From NCBI GenBank assembly GCA_958450325.1, contig OY288251.1:66295666-66359665 (forward strand): a stretch of 64,000 nucleotides of DNA, written 5' to 3'. This document shows positions 11,483-22,238 of the stretch, one piece after another (within the stretch, counting starts at the first letter, position 1; the number at the start of each line of letters is the position of its first letter). The position numbers and the translations under genes are program-made. Source of the DNA: Agrostemma githago. Taxonomy: Eukaryota; Streptophyta; Magnoliopsida; Caryophyllales; Caryophyllaceae. The notes under the pieces are model-generated. The model saw only the letters and a list, made by a program, of their open reading frames with translations. It ran no database searches and was not told the origin of the DNA.

Positions 11483-12216
11483 TGAAGGAGTTATGTCCAC
11501 TGTCCTACGGATTAACCCGCTTAAGTCTATGTATCCGATATGCCTTGCTAGAGGTCGATGTCGGGTTGACATATAAATGAGTTATATGTCTGGTAGTCTT
11601 AAGTGGGCCCATTGGGTCACACACAATGTGTACGGGATATTATTAATATATCGGTATATTAATATATCGGGTCAGTAGTAATACGACTCAGCTGTGCTGT
11701 CGGGTTATGGTAATTAGAGTTATAGTAATAATCTAGTTGTGGTAACTAGAGTTATTATGATAATCTAATTATACCAATCGGAGTTATGGAATAACTTCTA
11801 GGTTAAGTAGGTAACATACCTCTCCTATATAAGGAGGTTCATATGATGAACCAAATGATACAAGTGTATTGATTCATATATTATTAGAGAGAGAATTTTG
11901 TGAGACCGTCTCACAAAACCCTTATACTAGCATATACGTCGCAGTTCCGTACCCGTGTGGATACCAAAGGAGGCATCACTTTTGGGGTGCTTTATTCTGT
12001 CAGTGGAAATTATTTATTCTGTCCATGAGAATTATTTATTCTGTCCGTGAAGATTATTTATTCCGTCCGTGGAGATTATATATATTTCTGGATTTATTAT
12101 ACTTCTTATTAATATGTTGTTCCGCTGCAAATAAGGTATAATTGTTATCCCTCTACTTTTGTCTTTTCGGTTAATACTCGTAACGGGTCCTTGGGTTTAA
12201 GGGTTGTAACCCTACA
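11483..12216 (+). repeat. 5' LTR of the copia element, 734 bp
   Basis: TG...CA ends. Differs from the 3' LTR by a handful of substitutions, a 3-bp indel, and three additional copies of a 22-24-bp unit (about ATTATTTATTCTGTCCGTGA) at about 12009-12075. Confidence 0.92.
11826..11832 (+). promoter_or_regulatory. TATA box of the copia LTR
   Basis: TATATAA within CTCCTATATAAGGAGG, midway through the LTR. The same motif is in the 3' LTR at 18859-18865. This is the usual position for the retrotransposon promoter. Confidence 0.55.
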
Positions 12217-12217
12217 G

Positions 12218-12229
12218 TGGTATCAGAGC
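12218..12229 (+). other. Primer binding site, tRNA-iMet type
   Basis: TGGTATCAGAGC directly after the 5' LTR (one base gap), the standard plant initiator-Met primer site. Confidence 0.9.
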
Positions 12230-14100
12230 CTCTGTTATGTAGTATTAATCAAATCGACCTGAATCTCTGTTGTTATGAGGGATTACATAACACCGCGTAT
12301 TAATTTGATTATAATTTTACCCGTGAGAATTGTTTTCACCGTGTGTGTGTGGAATTATTTTCACCTGGTGTGCATAAATTGTTACTGCGCATCGCATGCC
12401 TACCACTATGTCTGTCAACATGCAAATAAGTTCTCATGATTATGATTCTTATTACTCTATAATTATTTGCTAATTGCGAGTTTATAGTTTGAATTTTTCT
12501 GCCGGAAATGCATGCATTGTTCTCTAATTGTATTGTGTATGAGACATAGTGTTATTATATTGGTGGTTCTCTAATATGATTAGTACAATCGACAACTTAC
12601 AAAATTGGTTTGTATTTGCATACGAATATGTCTTTCTTTGTGTTATGCGATAAACATATGAGACTTTCGATCAATTTTAGGGTTTGTTTTAATTTGTGAA
12701 TTTAATTTGTTAAATTATAAAATTGATTCCTAAATTAATTTAAGATATAATATTGATTATGTTTTAATTTAATTTACCCTAAATTGACCCACTATAATCT
12801 CAATTTTCTTTGTTGACGATGAGACTAATTAGATTAGTCAAGATTCGATTGAAATTGAAAACGTAAAATTAATAGAATTTATCGTTGACGATGAGACCTA
12901 ATAAGATTAGGACAAGACTCGTTTTAATTATGGTGGAGAGGGAACGAAAAGAGACCAACCCGGTTGGCACGACTATGACTCGGTGGGCACGAGTGTGACT
13001 CGGACGGTACGGGTATCTCCCGGTTGGAACGGGATGACCCGGACGACAAAGGTTTGACCAAGACAACACAATATTTACTCGGACGACATGGTGTCGGGTC
13101 GAGCGGCGCTTTTAAGAAAAATTGTTTTCTCGCGTTTGTGTGTTGATTATAAATCAAACACGGATTATACTTTTATTTTTTCGAATCAATGAAAAATTAG
13201 TTTTCTAAATCGGCTAAATAATCTTATGCTTTTTAATTATCATATTATCATATATAGATTGGGAAAAGAGTTTCTCGAGTCTTATTTGATTTTGATGAAT
13301 TGTTCATCTATATGACAATTATAAGTTGCAGATCGATTGTGAATCGAGTTTTGTATATCCGTTCAATTTTTCCGAGTGAGGAATTGTTTCTCATAATTGG
13401 AAAAATGAAAGATATTGGTGAAATTGTTCAAACCAAATAGGAATTATGAATTGTAATATGATTACGAATCAAAATATGGGATTTTTTATCTTGTTCTACG
13501 CACAATTCACTAATAACAATTGAATAATTATGTCATACGATGCATGAATTTTATTGTTTGAGACTTGTGACTTGTGTGCTTAGAACTAATAGGTCGCCTT
13601 GTAAGTTGACCTAGTGGCATGTTTAGGACCAATATGCATTTAATCCCTCGCACAAATATTAAGTATTGCCTTTCCAGAATTGACCACTACAACAATTTCA
13701 TATCATTGGTTGAAGTGACTGCCTAAGCGGTGCTTTGCCGATGTGTGTGGACTGAGTAGGTGGGTAACGGTTACCCACAGGTTCGGTCTGGTTTGCTTAA
13801 CAATGCTATCAAGTCGGACTTGGGCTTTGAGGCAAATAGTTGGTGTCATATGATGACTAATTCCGACGAACCAAGAATTATATATTGATGTAATTGACAA
13901 TGTCGTTGTCTACCTTTACTTTTGGAGCTTGAGCAGTGAGCCCAAGTTCACTTGAGCAACAAAAGGTTTAGGATCTTGGAATATTATGCGAACTTGAGAG
14001 TAGTTTGTATGATTTAATCTTAAAATTGTTTATGCATTATTATTAATATTAATTATCGTTTTACTTTGCATATACATATAGTTGTAATTTAGTCACCATT
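12230..14100 (+). other. AT-rich leader of the copia element
   Basis: About 1.9 kb with no usable reading frame before the gag remnant. A short run of GGCACGA/CGGTTGG-type repeated phrases (about 12955-13105, GACTCGGTGGGCACGAG, GACTCGGACGGTACGGG) stands out as GC-richer than its surroundings. Confidence 0.5.
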
Positions 14101-15090
14101 ATCACATTTATTAAAGATGAGTTTGAATTGTTCAACCTTGTCGATTGGTATCTTGAGAATTGTTCTTAAAATTAGAGATACGGATTTTGTCCTTGTGAAG
14201 GATAATTCTGACAAATTATTACCAATGCTAATGTACAGTACGGACTGTATAATTAGAGTCATGAAGATGACTATAAGTACCAAAATCAATTGTTTCAATA
14301 AAAGGGAACAGTTCCCATTAAGTGAGAAAATATTGAAGATGATCTAATTAATCCATATGTCATACGATGACGTGATTATATTGATAATCAGGAAATGTTG
14401 GATGCTTCTTTCTAAAGAATTAGGAATTGAAATCCTTTCAATTAGTCCTAAGTTTAGGTCACTTTATTATGAATAAACATGTGACTTACTAAAGTTTCTC
14501 ACCTTTTAGCATGAGATGTTAAAAGATGATTGAACATTGTATCAAGAAGGCAAATAATACTAATGTTCTATGAGTTCATTAATAAAATTGCTTGAGATAG
14601 TGATTAATGAATCTAAGATGTTGGCTAAAGTAAAGGGAAGGATAATTGTTATCATACCCAAAGTTGTTGCCAAATTTAGATTAGGTACGATTTTATTAGT
14701 CATTAATGTAATGACAAATATACGGCATTGGTAGATAGCTTTCTAGAAGTGTCTAGAAAATTTGCAAATCAATTGAAGTATGACTTCAGGTGTGTATGTT
14801 ACTAGAGTAATTGTTACTTGCATTCTACTGTTTTGGTATAAAATACCAAATGCAACTATTATATTGTGAATGTGATAGCTCAAAGAGGGTAGAATAATGG
14901 TATATAAGTGAAGTGTTTTATGATGAAATTGACAAACGTTGTTGTTTCATATATAAAAGGAAAATCACTTAATTTTACCATAAAGCTGAATACTGGAATT
15001 GAATAAATGTTATTCTTGTACTAGTCATAAGCAAGAATATTGATTCTATTTCATGTATGGGCATGAAAAGTTTTAATAAAAGTAGAACAA

Positions 15091-16204
15091 TTGTTGCTCT
15101 ATACCTTGCAAGAATATGAGGTACAATAATGCTAACATGTTTGTTGGGCTCTACATTCCTAGTAGTGAATGCTTTTAATTGTAACATAACAATCAAAAGG
15201 TTCCGTCCCTCGACACGAGTTTTACCTATTATGGCATTGTCCTTAATCCATGAGACAAGAGACATAAGAATAAGTTTCATAATGATGAAATTATAAACCT
15301 TATTGATAAGGATCAACTGAGGTAAATGGATCTTGTTTAGATGGATAAATGACATTACAAGTGACTCCTAATAATTGTAGTGGGAGGGTACTTAGACTTG
15401 TTAGACCACACACATACAGATATGTGTGAGTTTAACTAGTGATGTTGCAAAATGGGTAACACGTATGGTTTTGTTCGATATGATTGAAATAGGGAGGAAT
15501 TGAACTAAAAGATTGTGATCATCTTAGAAGTAGTGAAAAATGTTTCAAACTACATCGAACCATATTTGATATGATTTGGTCTATGATGAGTTATGCAGAT
15601 TTTATTGGCGCTTTAGAAGCTTATGCACTATAAAAGTCTTTTAAAAATTGTTGCTCTATACCTTGCAAGAATATGAGGTACAATAATGCTAACATGTTTG
15701 TTGGGCTCTACATTCCTAGTAGTGAATGCTTTTAATTGTAACATAACAATCAAAAGGTTCCGTCCCTCGACACGAGTTTTACCTATTATGGCATTGTCCT
15801 TAATCCATGAGACAAGAGACATAAGAATAAGTTTCATAATGATGAAATTATAAACCTTATTGATAAGGATCAACTGAGGTAAATGGATCTTGTTTAGATG
15901 GATAAATGACATTACAAGTGACTCCTAATAATTGTAGTGGGAGGGTACTTAGACTTGTTAGACCACACACATACAGATATGTGTGAGTTTAACTAGTGAT
16001 GTTGCAAAATGGGTAACACGTATGGTTTTGTTCGATATGATTGAAATAGGGAGGAATTGAACTAAAAGATTGTGATCATCTTAGAAGTAGTGAAAAATGT
16101 TTCAAACTACATCGAACCATATTTGATATGATTTGGTCTATGATGAGTTATGCAGATTTTATTGGCGCTTTAGAAGCTTATGCACTATAAAAGTCTTTGT
16201 ACAA
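15091..16204 (+). repeat. 557-bp tandem duplication inside the copia element
   Basis: Positions 15091-15647 repeat as 15648-16204, apparently without differences by eye. The unit carries the integrase C-terminal remnant. The junction reads AAAAGTCTTTTAAAAATTGTTGC, whereas the right end continues AAAGTCTTTGTAC. Confidence 0.9.
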
Positions 16205-18518
16205 ATGTTGATGAGATTGTCCATGTAAGTCGGAGAATAGACACCATATGAGATATGGATTGAAAATGTTCTTAAAAGTCTTTTCTTAATTATCAAGTCA
16301 AGTTTAAAGAAAATTGTTTTCTAGAACTTAGATTCAATTATGGCATGTGTTTTATTAGGAGTATTATATTAATTCTACAAACCATCCAAAGAGCAAAACT
16401 GTTTTGTTGCATGGAGTGATATGTTTCTTTTAAAAATATGTGATTTCTAATAGAAACAGTGGGAGTAGAATCGACCTTGAAATTGTTCAAGATTAACAGG
16501 ATTTCTCTTCAACAGTTGTAGAGAATATTGATGCATCCATGAAAAGTCATGATCATCTTACCTGCAAAATATTATCCTACATAGGTTTGACCTATGATGA
16601 AACAATACTGGGCAAAGACTCCAAAAGTCACATAAAATCTAATAGATTTCATATACCATTACTACCAAGTATAGACTTTGGTTAAATGGGTCTTATAGTG
16701 AAGAATAGTCTTCAATATAAAGATGATATGGATTGATATAAGAGTATCTATGAAGCATAGTTGGTAGTTAAGGATTGATCTCATAGTAATGACTATGAAA
16801 AACTCTTTTTACAACATTATGCTTAAGTCTATTAGAATCGTTTTAGCATTTTGAATGTCATCACTCATTTGATGAGTTTTGGACATATATGTGTGAAATA
16901 CATTTCTGGAGAGAGATGCAATATGATGTGTGCGCGACTCATCGTATGAATTTCATATTATCAAAATTGCAAGACAAATGTGAATGATCCAATTTGATTG
17001 GAGCAAGTACTATGGAGTTATATCTTCGTTCTTAATATGGTAATTCAAAGATGTTTGTTTTCCTTTGAGACGAAGAGAGACAAAGTGTGTACAAGAGGCT
17101 AATGGGAGTGCATTTATCGTTATGATTTGGTATGTAAGTGACATACTTCTCTAACTAAACAACATTTGGTTGCTTTAGTCTATGAGACTTGGCAAGAAAG
17201 TTGTTTATTATGTGCTCGTGTGACGAGTAGATACTAATCTAGTGAGTGTCACTAAATTGCTATCTAAGAATTGTTCTTTTGCGCTTAAGAAGCAAAAGAT
17301 GAATTATTTAAGAGATGCGCATGATGTGATAAGCGAATTATTGTAAACAAGTTACAACTATTCATATTTCCAAATAGACAAAGATGACGTGAGATTGTAA
17401 TCTCAGTAAATTTTGTTTTGGATAAGAAGTTGTGTGTTGGAACGGTTCCAAAGGACAACCTTATGACTGATATTGTAACTAAAGTTAGTGTTCTATTGCT
17501 TTTGAAGCAAATAGACGTTTGATTACGAATTAAGCACACACTCAACTACTTTAAAGTTTATGAAGCAATTGTTGCTTATGAAACTAACAGTTTGCCTTAA
17601 TTGAGATAAGGTAGATTGGTCATATGCTTGTAAATAACTGATACAAATGTTGTATGTCCCGAAACCTTCTCTACACAAAGATCATATTGGTTATGATCGG
17701 TATAAGACGCATGGGCGAGTGGTCTTAGTACTTTTAGAGGTGTTTGGTTTAGTGGGAGTTATTTCGATAATTAATATATGTATGACATATTGTCATTTGG
17801 TTAATGTAACCGAGTTTTGTTCCTAAATAATTTACATTGATGAAATAGATCACTAAGTACGTGACTTAGTCTTGGAACTCTATTTGGATGATGTAATTAT
17901 TTTGTCTCTAGTCAGGGTATTGTGTTGGGACATTTGAATACCCTTAAATGACTAGTGTGTGAGTTGGCTGATGACTAAGTTCCTTGAGTCATAGGTATTG
18001 AGATACTAAACCAGGCACACGGGTGTATGTTAAGAACATGCATTAGACAGACCCGCCGAAAAGGATTTTACTAAGATTTCGCTTAGTGTCAGTAAAGTTC
18101 TTTGCAAGTTATGAACTTGTACGGTCTTTAGACCTAAGTCTTTGACTATTCTGTACATGTGATGTGTATGTTTTGATACTATTCCTCGTCAGCTGTGAAA
18201 GGGGACTATGGATGGTTATTGGGCATGCATGGATCATGTGATAGGATGTGGTTAGACAAGAGGGGATTTGCTCTTCCTTTATTGAAGGGAATTTATTGTT
18301 TCTTGGCCACTCGAAGAGTGTGACTTGTGCAAATGCGTGGCCGCGCTCAGATAGGATGATTGTCATCTATCTGCTCTTTTAACAAGTCAGCTCAAAGATT
18401 CGAGTAAAAGATTGAGATATGTGAGGATGACACTTCTTCTTACCTCATTCTCAATTGGAGACAATAGTAGCAAAGAGACTTAACGCCGTTCTTGAGAGGA
18501 CATGTACAAGTGGGAGAC

Positions 18519-19183
18519 TGAAGGAGTTATGTCCACTGTCCTACGGATTAACCCGCTTAAGTCTATGTATCCGATATGCCTTGCTAGAGGTCGATGTCGG
18601 GTTGACATATAAATGAGTTATATGTCTGGTAGTCTTAAGTGGGCCCATTGGGTCACACACAATGTGTACGGGATATTATTAATATATCGGTATATTAATA
18701 TATCGGGTCAGTAGTAATACGACTCAGCTGTGCTGTCGGGTTATGGTAATTAGAGTTATAGTAATAATCTAGTTATGGTAACTAGAGTTATGATAATCTA
18801 ATTATACCAATTGGAGTTATGGAATAACTTCTAGGTTAAGTAGGTAACCTACCTCTCCTATATAAGGAGGTTCATATGATGAACCAAATGATACAAGTGT
18901 ATTGATTCATATATTATTAGAGAGAGAATTTTGTGAGACCGTCTCACAAAACCCTTATACTAGCATATACGTCGCAGTTCCGTACCCGTGTGGATACCAA
19001 AGGAGGCATCACTTTTGGGGTGCTTTATTCTGTCAGTGGAAATTATATATATTTCTGGGTTTATTATACTTCTTATTAATATGTTGTTCCGCTGCAAATA
19101 AGGTATAATTGTTATCCCTCTACTTTTGTCTTTTCGGTTAATACTCGTAACGGGTCCTTGGGTTTAAGGGTTGTAACCCTACA
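18519..19183 (+). repeat. 3' LTR of the copia element, 665 bp
   Basis: Preceded by the purine tract AAGTGGGAGAC and followed by the ctttt target-site copy. It has a single copy of the 22-24-bp unit that is repeated in the 5' LTR. Confidence 0.92.
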
Positions 19184-19188
19184 CTTTT

Positions 19189-19846
19189 CAAGTGTGTTGT
19201 CCAAATAATGGGAATTATGCTTGGTTATCAATGAAGAGCCTTGTCTTTGATCATGCATTCTAGGAGGAGCGAACGAATGAGAGGAACGTCATGAGCAGTG
19301 GTGTCTTAATTCTAGTCGCTTTATTAGCATGTTTATTAGGTTTCTTGTTCGGGTATCCAAATTAGATTTGTAGTTAAGTATCTCTATAGTGTGGAAGAAA
19401 GATAGATAATGTCTTGTGACTGTAATTAATTGTTTTGTTATTAATAAAATTTAATTAACCATTTATGTGAAAATGATGTGCCTATTTTGTATTTTTGTTT
19501 TAGTTTAGCAGTTCAATAGACATAGGGCGTACAAAATAACCCATGTCTATACTATGACCATAAACATAGGAAACAAATAATCCATGTGTATATTTATAAA
19601 TAGATATAGGGCGTACAAAATAACCCATGTCTATTGTTTTTATAAACATGGGTTATTACCGTAAACCTATGTCTAATATGACAATAGACATGGGTTATTA
19701 GAAAAACCTATGTCTATGATTTAGATAGACATAGGTCGTACGCCCCATGTCTTAGTATTTGACAATAGATGTCACTTAACATAGGTCGCAAAACCCATGT
19801 CTATTGGTGAAAATGACCCATGTCTATTTGATGTTTTGTAGTAGTG
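19189..19846. mobile_element. Probable CACTA-type transposon terminus with subterminal repeats
   Basis: From about 19518 to 19830 there are roughly a dozen copies, in both orientations, of a motif close to AATAGACATGGGTTATT or its complement ACCCATGTCTATT. The block ends GATGTTTTGTAGTAGTG at 19846, whose complement CACTACTACAAAACATC has the CACTAC start typical of plant CACTA (En/Spm) ends. The motif density close to the end is also typical. The opposite end is not visible; it should lie left of position 1 if the GAUT and ALDH7 fragments are cargo. The next three bases (tga) are the candidate target-site copy. Confidence 0.6.
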
Positions 19847-19849
19847 TGA

Positions 19850-22110
19850 TGAATTCTATACTATCGACAAAACAACTTTTGAGTCTTAAAAAACTTTTAA
19901 TATATAAGACTCCGAACTTAAAATCATCCCACATTGAAAAATTATAGTGAGGTGATGAAATTCTATACTTCGTATTATAATCAAGAGTAATGTATGATGT
20001 ATTTTTTTTAATTTTAAAAAGAGCTCTTCACACTATAAACTTAAATAAATTATCCCACATCGAAAAGTTACGATAAGTTGATGAATTCAATAAATAAGAC
20101 TAATCATTCGTTCTTAAATATCAATAAAAAAACATTTAAGTCTTAAAAAGTCTCTTAATAAGACTACAAACCTAGATAAAAATAATCTCACATCAAAAAA
20201 TTATAATAAGGTGATGAAATTTTATATTATAAACAAGAGTAATCATTCGGTTTTAAATATCGCCAAAAAAAACTTTTGAGTATTAATTTTTTTTTAATAT
20301 ATAAGACTACAAACTTAAAATCATCCCACATTGAAAAATTATAGTGATGTGATGAACTTTTATATTATAATCAAGAGTAATGTCAGAGTATCATGTATTT
20401 TTTTTCTTTTTAAAAAGAGCTCTTAAGACCATAAGGTTAAGTAATTATCTCACATCGAAAAATTATTACTAGGTGATGACTAATCATGTGTTCTTAAATA
20501 TCAATCAAAAAAAACTTTTACGTCTTAAATAATTTCTTAATAAGACTGCAAACTTAAATAAAATAATCTCACATCGAAAAAGTATAATAAGGTGATGAAA
20601 CTTTATATTATAAATAAGATAATTCTGTGCTATTAGATATTAACCAAAAATCTAATGAGTCTTAAAAATATATTAGACCATAAAATTAAGTAAAATTATC
20701 CACATTCGAAAAATTATGAAGTTTCATCAAACAAAAATATTTTGAATTTTAAAAAATTTCTTAAGACTATACACTTAAGTAAAAAATGATAACAAGGTGA
20801 TGAAATTTTATATTGTAAATCAGACTAATAATAATTCTTCCTTAGACATCAAATCAACTTTAAGTATTATGAATTTCTATTAAATAAGAATAATTATTGT
20901 TTTTAAATACGAACCAACAATATTTTGAGTTTAAAAAAAGTCTTAATAAGACTACAAACTTAAAATTATCTGACATCAAAACAAGTAAAATAAGGTACGG
21001 TGATGATTCTATATTATAAATAAGACTACAAATTTTAGTTAAATTGTCCCACATCGATGAATTATAATAAGGTGATGAATTTCTACATTATAAATAAGAC
21101 TAATTATTTGTTAAACTATATACTTAAGTAAAGTATCACACATCGAAAAATTATACTCCATCTCTTTTGAGTTTTAAATTTTTTTTGAGATTATAATAAG
21201 ACGATGGAATTCTATTATAAATAAAAGTAACAATTTCTCCAAATTAGGATGAGATGAGGAAATTTTATATTATAAACAATTATCACATATCGAAAAATTA
21301 TAACTAAGATTATATAATTAAAGTTGGAATTCTATATATTATAAATAGAAGTAATTATTCCTCTATAAATAAAAGTTCTGAATTAGACTATATCTAAACT
21401 TTAAAAAAACTTAAGTAAAATTATTCCACATCGAAAAATTATAATAAGGTGAATTTTTTTATTATATAAATAAGACTAATCATTCATCAAAAACATATAC
21501 TCCAATATGATGATCAAATTCGATTATATAAATAAAAACTAATCGTCTATCCTTTTAACTTAGATATAAAAACAAACTCTTTTAAGTCTTAAAAATAGCT
21601 CTTCAAACTATAAACTTAATTATATAAACTATACCACATCGAAAAATTATGATGAGGTGATGAAATTTTATATCATAAATGAGTAATCTTTCGGTTTTAA
21701 ATATCAAGCAACAATCTTTTGAGTTTTTAAAAAGACTACAAACCTGAAATTATCCCACATCGAAAAAATTAAAATAAGGTGATGATTTTATATTATAAAT
21801 AAGAGTAATCGTGCGTTTTTTCTGGGTCTTAAAAGCGGATTTTAAAATTATAAACCTTGAGTAAATTATCTTATATCAAAAAAATTATGATAGGGCAATA
21901 GAATCTTATATTATAAATAAGATTAATCTTTCGTTTTTAGATATCAATCAAAAAATTCATTCGTTCTTAGATATCAATCAAAAAAACTTTTGAGTCTTAA
22001 AAAATCTCTTAATAAGACAACGAACGTATTATAAATAAGAGTTGTCATGTATTATTTTAAGTTTTAAAATAAGCTATTAAGACTATAAACTTAGCTGAAA
22101 TTAAGTTTGA
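19850..22110 (+). repeat. Diverged tandem array, about 120-140-bp units with USE-like and TATA-like motifs
   Basis: About 15 imperfect units. Each has a consensus of the form: (A/G)TCCCACATCGAAAAATTAT, then AATAAGGTGATGAAATTTTA, then TATTATAAATAAGACTAATC, then ATTCGTTCTTAAATATCAAT, then CAAAAAACTTTTGAGTCTTA, then a stretch ending AGACTATAAACTTAAATAAA. RTCCCACATCG occurs exactly at 20052, 21046 and 21752, and with one or two changes at 19926, 20185, 20323, 20447, 20566, 21423 and 21631. TATAAATA begins about 31-32 nt after the motif in the best units (21089, 21794). No coding frame is present. It may be the body of the Helitron-like element ending at 22238. Confidence 0.8.
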
Positions 22111-22204
22111 TTACTAATATCACGTGATCATCTTATTTATTATAATGATATAGATTGATTAAGTTTCTTATTTAACGAATATACATCATCAATGTAATTA
22201 AGCC

Positions 22205-22238
22205 TATTAACCCATGCAACGCACGGGCTTTAATCTAG
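22205..22238 (+). mobile_element. Helitron-like 3' terminus
   Basis: CCCATGC-AAC-GCACGGG forms a hairpin (one mismatch) at 22211-22227, followed 11 bases later by CTAG (22235-22238) and a T. Plant Helitrons end in a short GC-rich hairpin about 10 bp before CTRR and insert between A and T. A 5' start (TC after A) could be TCTATACTATCGAC near 19855, but that phrase also belongs to the tandem unit, so the left boundary is uncertain. Confidence 0.55.

Larger units (their letters stand above)
11483..19183 (+). mobile_element. Copia-type LTR retrotransposon with decayed coding sequence
   Basis: Flanked by a perfect 5-bp target duplication, ctttt, at 11478-11482 and 19184-19188. LTRs at 11483-12216 and 18519-19183 both begin TGAAGGAGTTATG and end AACCCTACA. 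A tRNA-iMet primer site lies at 12218 and a purine tract at about 18507-18518. Remnants follow copia order on the plus strand: gag (LRIVLK...DFVL at 14150-14200), integrase C-terminal part (MMSYADFIGALEAYAL then stop, about 15586 and again 16143), reverse transcriptase active-site remnant Y-V-S-D-I-L-L (17131-17151, normally YVDD), and an RNase H tail (VGTVPKDNLMTDIVTK, about 17440). All are broken by stops and frameshifts. No protein can be made, yet the LTRs differ by only a few substitutions, which suggests trans-mobilisation of an already decayed copy. Confidence 0.88.

Noticed and set aside
11679..11690. TAATACGACTCA, identical to the first 12 bases of the phage T7 promoter; also at 18715-18726
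   Set aside because: It is part of the copia LTR, present in both copies, and continues GCTGTG rather than the phage consensus. Chance match, not vector contamination.
11869..12141. 90-aa frame in the copia LTR (and 18902-19108)
   Set aside because: Lies in the LTR downstream of the TATA box; interior changes with repeat number and no domain is seen.
14975..15355. 126-aa minus-strand frame and its copy at 15628-15912
   Set aside because: Antisense to the copia coding direction; duplicated only because of the 557-bp tandem duplication.
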